Assembly: GCA_039583875.1 (NCBI GenBank)
Contig: CM077150.1
Span: forward strand, 190,282,375-190,346,374
Origin: Platanthera guangdongensis
Lineage: Eukaryota; Streptophyta; Magnoliopsida; Asparagales; Orchidaceae
Direction of reading: 5' to 3'
DNA: 64,000 bases
The position numbers and the translations under genes were made by a program. Of this stretch, positions 33,257 through 45,323 are shown one piece after another. Below the pieces are notes generated by a model that searched no databases, was not told the DNA's origin, and saw only the letters and a program-made list of their open reading frames with translations. How positions within the stretch are numbered: position 1 is the first letter of the stretch; each line of letters opens with the position of its first letter.

Positions 33257-33520
33257 TCAATCGGCGGCCGCACTCTCCTCCCTGGGGACATGCTGGATTG
33301 AGAATGACCGGAACCCACCGATGATTGCCCTTACCTTGGAGAGGTATTTTATGAGGGTAGCTTCCCGAGCTTCAAACTGTCCTCGGATCTGCGACGCTAC
33401 TACCATTGAGTTTGTGAAGGCCTCCACATCCTGAATCTCAAGCTCCTTTGCCAAGCGAAGACCGGCGATCACAGCCTGATAGTCTGCTTGGTTGTTGGTC
33501 ACTGGAAAATGGTAAGCCAC
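33257..33520 (-). pseudogene. Second (archaeal-type) RNase H of E
   Basis: The 88-codon open stretch has NNQADYQAVIAGLRLA, a VEAFTNSMVVASQI segment and the IQHVPREESAAAD ending. This is the second RNase H domain that marks the Tat lineage, placed after the ordinary RT-linked RNase H and before integrase. The usual SDSQ aspartate is replaced by TNSM, so catalysis may be lost. 33062-33256 is connecting sequence in broken frames. Confidence 0.78.
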
Positions 33521-35062
33521 CGCCTGTTCTATCGCGACTCCCTAGGCGCTTATCAACACCACTCCTCCCCCGAGGGAATGTTTTCCCGAGGCCCCATCAA
33601 CCATCATCTTCCAAGCTTCCTGTGGTTGCTGTTATCCCTCCCCGACTTCAACAACATAATCTACCAGAAAGTCCACCACGGCTTGCGCCTTGATGGAGAG
33701 TCTCGGAACAAAAGAGATATCCAACTCGCTTAGTTCAATGGACCACTTGGCAAGTCTTCCGGAATGCTCTACTCCTTCAAAGATCTTGCGAAGAGGATGG
33801 TCGGTTACCACCCTAATCAAATGTTCTTGAAAGTATGGCCGGAGTTTCCTTGCAGAGATGACTAAAGCGTAAGCGACCTTTTCAAGGATTGGGTAGCGGA
33901 GCTCCGCCTTCTTCAAGATCCGGCTGACGTTGTAGATGGGCAGTTGCTTCTTTCCTTCTTCCCTTACTAGGAAAGAGATCACCGCCTCCGCTCCTACTCC
34001 AAGGTACAAGGTCAGGTCCTCCCTTTCTTTTGGGCTCTAAAGCAGAGGAGCCTGAGAGAGCTGTCTCTTCAGCACTTGGAAGGCTTCTTCACACTCGGAG
34101 GTCCACTCAAACATTTGGTTCCCTCACAGCACCTTGAAGAACGAAGAACACTTGTCTCCTGACCTGGAGAGGAACCTGCTCAGCCCAACCAGCTTGCCTG
34201 TCAAGCGCTGGATCTCCTTGGCCTCGCGAGGCAATTCCAGATCCAGGATGTCCTTCACCTTATCCGGGTTGGGCTCCACCCCTGCCGGAGTCAAGAGGTG
34301 CCCAAGGAACTTCCCACGACTGGCCCCGAAGACACACTTCAAGGGGTTCAGCCTCATCTTGTATCTCCGCACGGTGGCGAACGTCTCTTCTAAATCTCTC
34401 AGGTGCGAATCCACGCACTTGCTCTTGATCTTCAAGTCGTCAACATAGACCTCTAAGTTCCTTCCCCTTTGATCTCGGAAGACCCGATCTATCATGCGTT
34501 GGTATGTAGCCCTGGAATTCTTCAACCCAATGGGCATCATTTTATAACTGAGGCATCCCTCCCTCGTTATGAAGGAAACATCCTTGACATTGGGAGGGTG
34601 CATCCGGATCTGGTGATAACCTGAAAAAGCATCCAAAAAGCTCATAATAGAAAAACCGACTGCTGAATCAACCAGCGCGTCGATCCGAGGCAGGGGGTAG
34701 CAATCCTTAGGGCATGATTTATTTAATAAAGAGAAATCGATAGACATTCTCCATTTACCACCCTCTTTTTTAATCATTACCACATTGGAGATGCAGCCTC
34801 GATACTGGATCTCTGAGATGAAGTCGGCCTCCAAGAGCTTCCTGACATCTTCGCGGATGGCCTCCTCCAGCTTGGTGGCGATGGCTCTCATCTTTTGGCG
34901 TATGGGGCGAGTGCGAGGGTCCAGGTTCAGGCGGTGGCAGGCCACGTCCGCGTCGATGCCCGGCATGTCTGCCATGCTCCAAGCGAAGATGTCTATGTTG
35001 CTTTGTATGCAGGCCCGCACCCGCTCCCGGGCCTCGGGACTTAAGCCCCCACTGACCGGCAC
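33521..35062 (-). pseudogene. pol: RT and first RNase H of E
   Basis: From 35062 the frame gives IFAWSMADMPGID, then PIRQKMRAI, VVMIKKEGGKWRMSIDF, SFLDAFSGYHQIRMHP, KNSRATYQRMIDRVF and YVDD (near 34440), and runs to 34124. A stop and a frame change separate it from 34009-33632, which holds RNase H 1 (YLGVGAEAVISFLVREEG, then VVTDHPLRKIFEG). A few motif changes (IGLKNSRATY for GLKNAGATY) suggest decay. Confidence 0.87.
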
Positions 35063-35254
35063 CCTCTACACATGTCCTGTGCTGGTGAAGACCTCCATCT
35101 CCACTACTTCTTCGGCCAGTTCCAGTCGTGACTGCTCCCAGCCGACCCTTGCTTCTTCCTCCAGCTTCAGCTCCTCCCTTCCTTCCTCCTCCTCAATTTC
35201 CATTGCCTCCTTCGGCCCCTCCTGCTACTGCTCGACTTCCACGCCCCTCTGGGC

Positions 35255-35944
35255 CTATTCCTCAGCTCCTACTACTTCTTGCTCTTCCACCTCCATCTCC
35301 CCCTCCGGGCTCTCCTGCTCTTCGCCCCTCTGGATCTCCTGCACATCTCCTCCCTGCTGCACCTCGTCAATCTCCTCCCCCCTGACTTTCTCTTCAGCTA
35401 CCTCTCTCGCCTCCTCTAGGCTCACCTCCTCTTCTCCGACAACCTCTTCATGCCCCACCATCTCCATCTCCAACTCCTCCTCCACCGACATCCAAGATAT
35501 GGTGTTGACTGCCGTAACGTAGCACTGTCTTGCCACCTTCGGGTCCCCTCTGACCCTGACCTTCACCCCTCCATTGTTGAACTTGAGGCACTGATGAAAC
35601 GAGGAGGGGACACAGCGAAAGGTGCTGATGAGGGGGCGCCCGAAGATGGCGTTATAGCTACTTGGGGCATCCACGATCACGAACCTGCAGTTCTGTGACA
35701 TGCACCCCAACTTCACGTGCAGCCCTACTCCTCCTTATACTTCCTTCCTCTCTCCGGAGAACCCGAACAGCGGTCCATCCGAAGCCAAGATCCTCTTCCC
35801 CTCAACCCTCATCTCATCGAAGGCCTTCTTGAAGATAACATTTACCGAGCTCCCGTTGTCTACCAGTATCCTTGAGACTGTGAAATTCTCCACTGCCGTC
35901 TGTATCACCAGGGCGTCACAGAACGGATCTTCGTAGTCCGGCAT
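35255..35944 (-). pseudogene. Protease region of E
   Basis: The open frame at 35944-35735 has ILVDNGSSVNVIF, the aspartic protease active site in a form usual for Tat elements (DNGSS). After a stop, 35716-35255 continues with SYNAIFGRPLIS and LKFNNGGVKVRVRGD, then a long Glu/Val-rich acidic linker before RT. The antisense strand shows a long serine/proline ORF that is only its shadow. Confidence 0.8.
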
Positions 35945-35999
35945 GTCTGCTGACGAGAAAGTGATCTTTTCTTCCGGTGGGGGAGCCTGGGAGGTAGAG

Positions 36000-37611
36000 G
36001 CAACCCCCCTTCAGTACATGGTTTGGAGGCTCCCCTTGCGGGTTGCCTCGATCCCCACTCCTCTGTGGATCACCCCGATTCCTCCCCGGGTTCCCACGTC
36101 TACCCGATCTTCACACCTATCCTCCATCTCCCCCTGCTGTACTTCCACGATACTAACCGGTGGATCCTGCCTCCCTGCTCCTCTTGCTTCCCTCATCTCC
36201 AGGAACTCAGGGAAGGTGTCCATTGCGTGACCCTACTCCTGGTGGAAGTCACAAAAGAGCAATGCCACCCTACCCCTTCTTCCTTCTCCTCCTCCTCTTC
36301 TCCCTGCTCCTCGAACTCCTCTCCTTGCTCCTCTTCCTATGCCCACCTCCATGGCCTCTTGCGGTGGTGGGACACGGACCCTTGGCTCCTGCCTCCACGC
36401 TGGTTGGTCGAGTCTCCTGGGTTCCCGTAGGTTATCTCTTCCCTGATAGCCTCCTCCTTAGCCCTGGGGACGACCCTCCTGGTGCCTCCACCCCAACCGG
36501 TTGTTCGGCTCCCAGGCCCCCCATCCCTGCTGCTGCCTCTGCCTTCAGGGATCTTCCCTCCTCTTTTCTTCTCTCTGCTCCCTCTACTCCCTTGGCTCCT
36601 TCTGCCTTCCTGCTGCAGTTTCCTTCACATCGTCCTCCGCCAGCCTGGCCAACTTCCTGGCGAACGCTGGGTTTTCTCTCTCGAATTCTATCTCTTTCGA
36701 CGCCCTCTCCATGAGCTCCTCAATGGAGATGGGGGCACTCTCTTCAACTCCATACTGAAAAATCATGGCCTCAGCCCCTGGGTAAAGGCGAGCATCAATG
36801 CGTACCCTGGGACCTCTTGGACCGGGAGGATCTCTTCCTGAAACCGGTCGACATAGTGAACCAGTGTCTCATCCGGCTTCTGCCTCACTGCAAACAGGCA
36901 CTCCTCCTCCTTCTTCCGCTTCTTCGATGTTGAGAACCTCAACAGGAAACTTCTTCACAGATCTTCAAAATAGTAGATCGACCTTGCTGGCAACTGGTGA
37001 AACCAGTCCCGAGCCTTCTCCTTCATCGTGATGGAAAATAGCCGGCACTTGAAGGGATCCGTCATCTGCCTTATCTAAATGACATCTTCAAACCACTACA
37101 CGTGTTGTACAGAGTCATCCTTTCCTGAGTAGTAGGACATGTTAGGCTCCCGGAACCCCTCCGGTACCGGAGCTTAGATGATGAGATCGCTGAATGGGCT
37201 CTCGCCTCCTGCCTGGCGAGAGGGCACATCTCGCGGCCTCAGCTGACTAGCCCTATCAGCGATACCGTGTCCAGGGAAGAGCTCTCGCACTACCGCCTCC
37301 CTCTCGCCCAAATCTGTCAAAGCCTCCTTGCCTAGGCGCTGGTTTGGGAAAAGCTCCCATGCTGCCACGTCCCTCCCGCCAGCCTCTGTCGGGACCTCCT
37401 TCCCCGGGCGCTGTCCAGGGGCGTTCTCGGCCAAGAGCGGGACCTCCTCTATCATAACCTGAGTGGTGGCCCACTCGCTTCGGGCCGAGAAGGCCAAGCT
37501 GATAGTCTGCAGGACTTCTCGCCTGAATTCATCCAGCATCTTCCTCGTCGCTTCCTCTCCCCGGGTGGGGGAGCCTCCAGAACCAGACCCTTCACCTTCA
37601 CCTCCAGCCAT
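36000..37611 (-). pseudogene. gag: Gag of E (broken)
   Basis: ATG at 37611 starts a Gly/Ser/Glu-rich N-terminus (MAGGEGEGSGSGG). The frame is open to 37174. The central gag domain follows in shifted frames (about 37090-36780) with WFHQLP, FEDL and DETLVHYVDRF features, then MIFQYGVEES, EELMERASKEIEFE (36766-36584). The remainder to 36000 is a proline/arginine-rich tail without a clear zinc knuckle. This is the retrotransposon gag type found with Tat polymerases. Confidence 0.75.
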
Positions 37612-37649
37612 GGGACAAAACTCAAGGCTTTCTTGTATCAGCTGCTTTC

Positions 37650-37669
37650 CACCCTCACCGCACCAGAAC
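37650..37669 (-). promoter_or_regulatory. Candidate primer binding site of E
   Basis: On the minus strand TCTGGTGCGGTGAGGG follows the LTR end directly. The TGG start and position fit a primer site, but I could not identify the tRNA. Confidence 0.4.
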
Positions 37670-38270
37670 TGTTGAAGCCAAAAATGACCTCAATGGGAGT
37701 TCAAAACAGGGGTACAGGCAACACCTACTTCTCTCATGCCTTAACCCTCGACTAGATTTAAAGGTCCCTGGACTGACCCAAAGCCTCAGCAGGGAGGTCC
37801 CACCTCACACCCGGAAGATCTCTGAGAGCTTCCCCTCCAAAGCCAAAACCTGGGCTAGGAGCTCCTCAGAAAGCACTGGAAGTTGGACGATTATGAAAGC
37901 TTGCCTTCTAAGGAGCCCTTATGGGTCTATTTATAGCTTTTGCTGACCTGAGATTACTGAAATACCCTTAGTTGATCTGCCAATAGCCAAATCCCGTTGT
38001 TTATCCTGAGGGTAATTGGGTCATTTTACTTAGGGCACTGAGCCTCAGTCGGCGAGAACTCTGAGCCGAGAGCCCTCCGCAAAGAGCACGGCCCAAGCGG
38101 TCTCGCCTGCTTACAGGCGAGAGCTCCTTTGAGACAGGAGCCTGGCGCAAGCGCAAAAGTTCCCGCCCCACTTATGGGCGAGAACTTCTTTAGGGCGGGA
38201 ACTCCTCTAGCTTGCCTAATCCTGACCGTTGGTGCCCCCTGGTCTGACTCAGCGAAAATGGGATTGTACA
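37670..38270 (-). repeat. 5' LTR of element E
   Basis: Read on the minus strand, this 601-bp region starts TGTACAATCCC and ends TTCAACA. It contains a TATA box and lies just before the gag leader. The partner LTR is outside the window, so its ends rest on the TG...CA form, on the position of gag and on the abrupt end of the F ORF at 38271. CGAGAACT/CGAGAGCT motifs recur within it. Confidence 0.68.
37929..37936 (-). promoter_or_regulatory. TATA box of E LTR
   Basis: TATAAATA on the minus strand (CTATAAATAGACC context) lies about 335 bp into the LTR and about 315 bp before the gag start. Confidence 0.65.
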
Positions 38271-39298
38271 GTCAGGATCTATGGTAGTTAAATGAGGGGG
38301 AAAAGGGGATTGATGTGGGGATGGTTGTGGTGATTGGGAAGGAGAGTGTTGTGTGGATTCCTGAATGGGGGAAGATGGGATTTCAGCTGATTGGATTGCA
38401 GTGAGATTTATTTGACGAGATGACGGAGGTGGAGAATGTGCAAGAGATGGAACTCGTGTAGAAATGTGAAGTGGTTGTTGTTGTTAATGTTGAGGAGAAG
38501 AAGGAATGTTGGAGGTGGAGGGGGCCTCTTCTGGGGTTAGAGGAGCGGCTGTGACAGCCTTAGTGCTTTCAAAAGGCCTGAAGGAGGAAGAATCATTGGT
38601 TGGCTTGGCGATCCTCCTTTCCCATCTGCCAAAGAGAGAAGAGGTGAGCCACTTGGAGGCATTGATGAACACTGTTGTTGATACTAAGTGTTCAGAAGCC
38701 CTTTCTTGTAGAAAAATCCCCAGTATTCGACCGAAGCGAACTCTTTCTTGGTGTTTTTCCTCTTAATCAAATCAAATTGTAATTGTCCCCGGTTAATTCC
38801 TTTCTTCTCTACTAATGCTGTCATCACTAAGAACTGCTGCCTGGTTATATAATCATGTGCTGTGTGTTTTCCTAACAACACTTTGCCGACCACATCAGCT
38901 AAGAACTTGTATTCAGCCGATAAGTTATTCTTGAGAAGTTTGTTGGGGTTATCGCCACAGTGACCCATTTTATTTAACATACCATTATACTCATTAGCAT
39001 CCAGTTCAATGTCTTCTTCACATTTCAGCAGACCAAAAAAGTTGTTTAGTAGATTTGTGGAGAGAGAGACCGAGTTACCTGCAATTGTTCCTATTATGGA
39101 ATCGTCGGTTGTTGTAGAAGTAAAATCCCATTCTTTAACCTCAATCATTGCAATCTTGATTCTAGCCGTCATGAACTTTTTCAGTTGTTGGTCTTCAAAC
39201 AACTTCAAGATTTCCACGAAGATTTTATTAGAGAACTGGAAGGAATCAAAATTGATGTCAAATTTTATTATAGAGTAAGCGGTAGCCGGAATCGTCAT
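38271..39298 (-). pseudogene. Env-like ORF of F, truncated by E
   Basis: ATG at 39298 starts a protein with the same domain as the third ORFs of G and H. The shared block reads FLADVVGKVLLGKHTAHDYIT, followed by an aromatic/basic region. A one-base shift lies near 38680, after which FGRWERRIAKP matches the RWERRIGQA of H. A proline/serine-rich part continues, with one stop near 38484, to 38271, where the LTR of E cuts it. Third ORFs after pol are a Sirevirus trait and are called env-like by position; no function is proven. I see no clear signal peptide or membrane segment in this piece. The domain may correspond to the family annotated 'putative plant transposon protein'. Confidence 0.7.
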
Positions 39299-39394
39299 GG
39301 TGCACCTGCAAGAGAAAAATGAAGATCAAGTGCTATGGAACTGAAAACATGGGATGGAGGTCGAAGAAAAACCTAGATATATGATTTTTCAGAA

Positions 39395-39680
39395 TATGAA
39401 TCGTCAAACTCCGTTCCACAAAAATTTAATAATTCTTCGATCTGAGGTCGACGAAAGATTTGTAGTTAAATAATTCGTCGAGCTTAGTCTAAAGATTTGA
39501 GAACATTTCGTCGAGCTCCGTTCGACGAAAGTTTTCGGAAGCAGATTCGTCGGTCTCCGTTCGACAAAAACACCTTCACTCACTGAGAGTTCGTCGATCT
39601 CCATTCGATGAATATCTCAAGAACTTTTCCCAGTTCATCGAACTCCGTTTGAGGATCTTTGAAAAATTCGTCGGCTGGAG
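39395..39680. repeat. Palindrome array between pol and env-like ORF of F
   Basis: About eight units of the form TTCGTCGA-(about 8 nt)-TCGACGAA, more or less degenerate, occur every 30-60 bp (best at about 39509-39534). The same motif is found in gag of F (43080-43330). Confidence 0.82.
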
Positions 39681-39687
39681 ACAGAAA

Positions 39688-42600
39688 TTAAACTAAAGCT
39701 TCTCCATTGATCATTCCAAGCTGATTTATAAAGAACAAGTGATTTCTTTCATCCAAGGTTTTGGTGAAAATATTTGTTCTTTGTAAATCAGTGTAGATAT
39801 AGACTAGTTTAATTTTGTTTTTGTCTACACACTCTCTAATGAAATGATTCCTAATGTCTATATGCTTAGTTCTACTGTGATGGACTGGATTTTGTGCTAT
39901 GGATATAGTACTTGTGTTATCACAAAAGAGAGTTAAATTATTTAAGTTGAACTCATAGTCTAGGAGTTGATTCTGAATCCACAACACTTGGGAACAGCAA
40001 CTGCCAGCTGCAATGTATTCTGCTTCAGCAGTTGATGTAGACACAAATGACTCTTTCTTGCAGAACCAAGACACTAATATCATACCAAGGAACTGGCAAG
40101 TTCCTGAGGTACTCTTTCTATCAACCCTGCATCCAGCAAAGTCAACATCTGAGTATCCAGTTAACTCAAATTCTGACTCAGTAGGATACCAGAGTCCTAG
40201 ACTAGGACAACTCTTTATATATCTCAAAATCCTTTTTAGAAAATTTAAATGAGATTATTTAGGGTTCACTTGAAACCTAGCACAAAGACATGTGCCAAAC
40301 ATTATGTCTGGTCTACTTGCTGTAAGGTATAGTAGGGACCCAAAAATGCACCTATATAATTTCTAATCAATAGGTTTCTTATGTTCATCGAGTGTCTATT
40401 ACAATATTAGTGCCCATGGGTGTTCTCTTAGCTGAAGCATCAGCCATCCCAAACTTTTTAATAAGCTCTTTAGCATATTTAGCCTGGGAGATGAAAATGC
40501 CATCAGGTAGCTGCTTCACTTGGAGACCAAGGAAGTAGGAGAGCTCACCCATACTACTCATTTCAAACTTTGAATGCATAAGGTCAGAGAACCTCTTGCA
40601 AAGTTTAGAATCAGTAGAACTAAATATAATGTCATCTACATATATTTATACTAACAAAGTTTGATCCTTATGGTGCCTAGTGAATAATTTATTATCTACA
40701 ATGCCTGTAGTGAATTTATCATCTATCAAAAAGCTAGTTATGGTCTCATACCAAGCTCTTGGAGCTTGCTTTAGACCATAAAGAGCATAATGCAATATAA
40801 AAACATATAAAGGATGGGATGGAGAGATAAAACCTGGAGGTTGTTCAACATAAACCTCTTCTTTAAGTACTTCATTTAGAAAGGCACTCTTTACATCCAT
40901 CTGATAGACTTTGAACTTCCTGTAGGCAGCATAGGCAAGGAAGATCTTGATTGCTTCTAACCTTGCAACTGGTGCAAAGGTTTGGTCATAGTCTATCCCT
41001 TCTTCATGCCTATAACCTTGAGGAAAATGCCTAGACTTATTCCTCACAATTACACCATGGGCATCTAGTATGTTTCTATATACCCACTTAGTTACAATGC
41101 ATGGGTAGTCTTTGGGTCTTGGAACTAAATCCCAAACTCTAAATCTCTTAAATTGGTTGAGTTCCTCTTGCATTGTAATGATCCAGTGGGGATCTTGCTC
41201 AGCATCTTTTAAGGATTGGAGCTCAACTTGAGAGAGGAAACATGCATGCATCACATCTTGGTTGAGATGATGCCTTGTCTGTACACCTACTAATATGTCT
41301 CCAATCACTTGAGATCTAGGGCGATCCCTTAGTATGACAATATCAGTGGGTGGAGTTGGTTCAGCAACAACATTTGGATTTAATTCCTCTTGTAGAATTA
41401 TGTCTATTGTTGAATGAAGTTCAACCACTTCTGTGCTTTCTACTTCACTGTCTTCATCAACCTGTGGAGGAGATGGTGATGTAACCTCTTGTGGAAGGTT
41501 TAATTCACCCAATTTCTCAAACAAGTGAGGTACCTGTATGGTGCTATTGGTAGAAATCTCTTTTTCCTTGTAAGACATGTTAGTCTCATCAAAAGTAACA
41601 TGAATTGATTCTTCAATTTTTAAAGATGACTTGTTAAACACCCTATAAGGTTTGCTTACTTGGGAATATCCTAGAAAAATTCTCTCTTCAGCCTTAACTT
41701 CAAACATTCTAATATATTTCTTGTTATTATTATGTATATAACATATGCAACCAAATACTATAAAATAAGTTATTTTAGGTTTCTTCCCCTTGAGTAATTC
41801 ATAGGGATTTCTATTCTTAAGCTTGTGTATTAGACTCCTATTCAGTACATAGTTTGCTGTGCTTACAGCCTCTGCCCAAAAGGATAGGGGCATGTAAGCA
41901 TCTTCAAGTAATGTTCCTGCAGCTTCAATTAGTGTTCTATTCTTCCATTCAGCTAGGACATTTTATTGAGGAGTTCTAGGAGCTGAGAGGCAGTGCTTGA
42001 TACCTTCCTTCTCACAGAAATCATGCATAAGAAGAGACTCAAACTCTATACCATGATCACTTCTGATCAATGCAACATGAGTAGAGTACTCAATCTGTAT
42101 GGTCCTAAGAAAATCTATAAGAACTTTGAATGTATCTGACTTAGACCTCAGAAAGAACACCCATGTGAATCTCGAGAAGTCATCTACAATAACTAGAGTA
42201 TAGGATTTCCCTCCTAAGCTCTGTACAGCAATAGGTCCAAAGAGGTCCACGTGTAGCAAGTACAAGATCCTAGGTGAATCACTCTTATTTACTGATTTAA
42301 GGCTAAATTTAGTTTGCATGCCTAGTTGACAAGCCCTGCAGAGGCCTTCCTTATTGTAGGGACTAGAAGGTAAACCTCTCATAAGACTGTCTTTAGATAG
42401 CCTAGCAATGTTTTTCATATTAACATGTCCGAGCCTTTTATGCCATAATTCATTTTGATTGCTAACTATATTAAGTAAACATATATCTGAAGGTGCAGAA
42501 TGAAAATCTACTATATATATGTTACCTTGTGTATTTCCAATTAAAACAGTTTGTTTTTATTTATTAGAAATAACAAAAGATGTTGAGTTAAAGTGTACCT

Positions 42601-42865
42601 GATAACCTTTATCACATAATTGGCTTATAGAGATGAGGTTATGCTTGAGTCCATTTACATATGTCACATTTTTGAAAGTGACTACTCCAATCTTTACTTC
42701 TCCGAACACCTTTGATTGGCCCCAATTTGAATCACCAAAGATAACCTTTGGTCCCAGCTTGCACTTGTCGTTGTTTAAGTTATCCTTGCTGCCAGTCATG
42801 TGTTTGGAGCATCCACTATCCAGATACCATTTTTGATTAACTACTCGACAGCCCTTTTCTTGCAA
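39688..42865 (-). pseudogene. pol: Pol of F (PR-INT-RT-RH, broken)
   Basis: Protease has [14 protein letters not shown] (about 42840). Integrase has LLHVDLFGPIAVQSLGG, IRSDHGIEFES and FWAEAVSTANYVLN. RT has [35 protein letters not shown] and [13 protein letters not shown], followed by a VDD-I-F motif in broken sequence near 40640. RNase H has GYSDVDFAGCRVDRKS and DNTSTISIAQNP. Fragments at 42865-42557, 42418-41963, 41893-40646 and 40579-40385 share one frame with stops between them; RNase H (40227-39688) is in another. The enzyme is inactive as it stands. Confidence 0.88.
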
Positions 42866-42889
42866 TAAAAATAGTTAGTTGTTCTTGAC

Positions 42890-44646
42890 TCAGGTTACCT
42901 TGGGTCCTTTATATTGTTGATAAGAGAAACTAGATATTACTGAAAATTCAGGTTGTGATTTATACCCTAAGGGATGATATCTTCTAGGAGAAATTGTCCA
43001 ATCAGCAAGTGGATTAAAAGGTTTCCTAGATTGATTTGAGTTGCTGTTATAGTTATAATTTTTATTAAGTCTGTATGGGTTCGACAAAAAGTTGTAAGTT
43101 CGTCGACCAGAGTTCGATGAAATGGGATGAGATCGTCGATCTCTGCCTAGAGAATGAACATATTCATATTCTGTGCCCCAAGTTCGTCGATCTCTACTCG
43201 ACGAACCATACACAGTTCGTCGATTGTAGTAAGACGAATAATTATTATATAGATCTGCGTTCAGAGTTAGTCGATTGAAGTTCGACGAACTGGCCACATT
43301 TCATCAATCTGAGTTCGACGAAATCTGTAGAACTTTGTTTTTACTTGAAGTCTTCTGGTTTCTGTTATTTTGATTTTTAGGCAATTCTTCTGTGGTTTGT
43401 TTGTTGTTTATTACCTCTTTACCCTTAACTGGCACAAATTTAATGGGGGTTGATAATATGTTCTTCTTGAGGATGGGGGGTAAACTTGATGATGCACCCA
43501 AGCCCAGTTTGCCATTTAGTCTGGCATTGACTGTGCTTGGGATGTCCATCAGCTTAAGGCTTCTCCCATTGAGAAATTCCTCTAGTTGTTTGGCCTCACA
43601 TAGCTCTGTTTTTAAAGTGTTGATTTGTTTTTTAGCTAGAGTTAGTTTTTCTTTTAGCTTAGTGTTTTAAGAAATCAGGTTTTCTTGATCAGATAATTTT
43701 TCTCTAAGTGATTTGATTTCTTTTTCAGAGTTTATTAAATCAATGCACATTGTCCTAAATTCAATTTTGAAACTATCAGAGTTATAGTCACAAGATGACA
43801 ATACCTGACGAGCTTCAGATTCTAAATCGCCTTCAATGTTAGATGCATCCTCTTCATCTGATTGACTTCTGGAGGCATTGATGGCCATGAGGTAGACTTC
43901 TTTGGCCCTTGCCTCTTCTTCTTCTTCATTGGAGCTGGAAGATATGGATTCATCTTCAGTGTCACTCCAGTTTTTAGCTACAAAGCCCTTCTCCTTCTTT
44001 TTGTATTTGCTGGAAGAAGGCCTTGAGCTTTGCTGTCTTCTTGAGTCCTTCTCTCTTCTTCTTTCTTTCTTTTGATTCTCTGGACACTCTGAGATGAAGT
44101 GTCTAGGTTTCCTGCAGCCAAAGCAAACTACTTCTTTAGTGGGAGTTTTGTCATTCCTTGGCTTATCATCCTGCCTGGATGATTTTCTTTTGAAGTCTTT
44201 CCTTGCCATATTGTAAAATCTTTCGGCAAGAAGACTCGTTAGCTCTTTATTTACTGTTGAGGCTTCAGTTTCTTCAACAGCCTTGAATGCCAAGTTTTGC
44301 TCCTTCCTTACTGGTGGAGGAGTCCTTTGTTCAGCTGCTTCTTTGGACTTGATTAGCTGCTCATAGGATTTGAGCTTTCCTAATAAAGATTCTGTGGAAA
44401 TCTCATTTAAGCTCCTGGCCTCCTTGATTAGCCAGATACTTGAATCTCACGAGCTTGGGAAGCATATGAGAATTTTATCATTCACCTTAGTTATGGTGAT
44501 GTCCTTATCCATGGTCTTCAGTTCATTAATTATTGAGCTTAATCTATTGTACATGTCTGCAACAGATTCTGCTTCATCCTTCTTAAAATTTTCATACTGG
44601 GTTTGACATTTGACCTTCTGTCCTTCCTTTCATCAGCAGAGCCAGC
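42890..44646 (-). pseudogene. gag: Gag of F, main part
   Basis: It continues the UBN2-type domain after insertion G (YENFKKDEAESVADMYNRLSSI near 44590), shifts frame near 44450, then is open 44293-43667. The single zinc knuckle CFGCRKPRHFISEC (about 44128-44087) has arginine in place of the usual glycine. A Lys/Glu/Ser-rich stretch and a coiled-coil-type region (43780-43560) follow. The last part (43549-42890) covers the palindrome array and encodes Arg/Ser/Tyr-rich sequence (YYNRRTVYGSSSRDRRTW). No second zinc knuckle is seen, although A, G and H have one just before pol. Confidence 0.8.
43080..43330. repeat. Palindrome array inside the gag frame of F
   Basis: Six or so units of TTCGTCGA/TCGACGAA type lie within the gag reading frame and give the protein its SS-N/R-RR repeats. 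Two stop codons next to each other (near 43304) fall between units. Confidence 0.8.
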
Positions 44647-44651
44647 CACCA
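44647..44651. repeat. Target site duplication of element G (left copy)
   Basis: CACCA occurs here and at 57010-57014, directly outside the G LTRs. Removing G and one copy restores the gag frame of F (AIWDSLTQMV running into AGSADERKDRR). Confidence 0.95.
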
Positions 44652-44789
44652 TGTTGGGTACATTGAAAATATGTACCATATTTGGAGAAGCCTCACATAA
44701 CTCAATGATATTCATCAATGTGTCTTTGATGTTGTGTTGAGTTTCAATGTGCAGGTTACGGAAATGCAGAAAAAGTTTTTAAGTACAAT

Positions 44790-45180
44790 TGTTGACACTT
44801 GAGAAGAATTATGTCGACACTTGAGAAAAGCTGTGTCGACACCAGGAGCTAGATTGTGTCGACACACAGAAAATCTGTCGACAACAATTGTGTCGACACA
44901 CAGGACTTATGTCGACACATTCCAGAATTCTGTCGACAACAATTATGTCGACACACAGGAATTGTGTCGACACACACCAGAATTCTGTCAACACCAACTT
45001 TGTCGAGACTAGGAGCTATTGTGTCGACACACAGGACTTGTGTCGACACATTCCACTGAAGCTGTGTTGAAGATAAAGAAGGGTTGTGTCACACTATGAG
45101 AGCTGTGTCGACATCATCGAGAATTGTGTCAACACATAGTCTATTTATGTTGACACATCTGAAGTATTGTCTCAACACTT
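44790..45180. repeat. GTGTCGACAC palindrome array in 5' LTR of G
   Basis: About a dozen GTCGAC cores occur, mostly as GTGTCGACAC or variants (ATGTCGACAC, CTGTCGACAA), with spacers of 10-25 bp such as CACAGGACTT. The array lies upstream of the TATA box. Confidence 0.92.
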
Positions 45181-45323
45181 TTCTGCTGAGATAGAGTATA
45201 ATGAGTGATCAAGTATCACGACTGAAGACTTGAAAGCTGTCATAACTAACAATGTTATTGCATCTGTCAGAGCTGTCAGAAGGCTGTTATGAACTGGATC
45301 AGCCGGTAACCTCGGATGGGGTC

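Larger units (their letters stand above)
1..38270 (-). mobile_element. Element E: Tat-lineage Ty3/gypsy retrotransposon, left end outside window
   Basis: This minus-strand element runs from its 5' LTR at 37670-38270 through gag (37611-36000), protease, RT-RNase H, a second RNase H and integrase (to 31905). After pol come a 111-bp tandem repeat block and an extra ORF in the opposite orientation. This order, with dual RNase H, pol-downstream tandem repeats and an antisense extra ORF, is known from Tat-lineage plant elements such as Retand and Grande. Its 3' LTR must lie left of base 1. A and C (with B and D inside C) are inserted in the antisense ORF, so only about 10 kb of the span is E itself. 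The right boundary is supported because the env-like frame of F stops being readable exactly at 38271. The expected duplication would start GTCAG (38271-38275), but its partner is outside the window. Confidence 0.85.

Noticed and set aside
34785..36841. Long Ser/Pro-rich ORFs on the plus strand
   Set aside because: They are antisense to the protease, RT and gag regions of E, whose motifs on the minus strand are clear.
44821..45070. Short ORFs rich in Cys, His, Asp and Thr on both strands in the GTGTCGACAC arrays
   Set aside because: All frames on both strands give similar low-complexity peptides; the repeats are outside coding regions.
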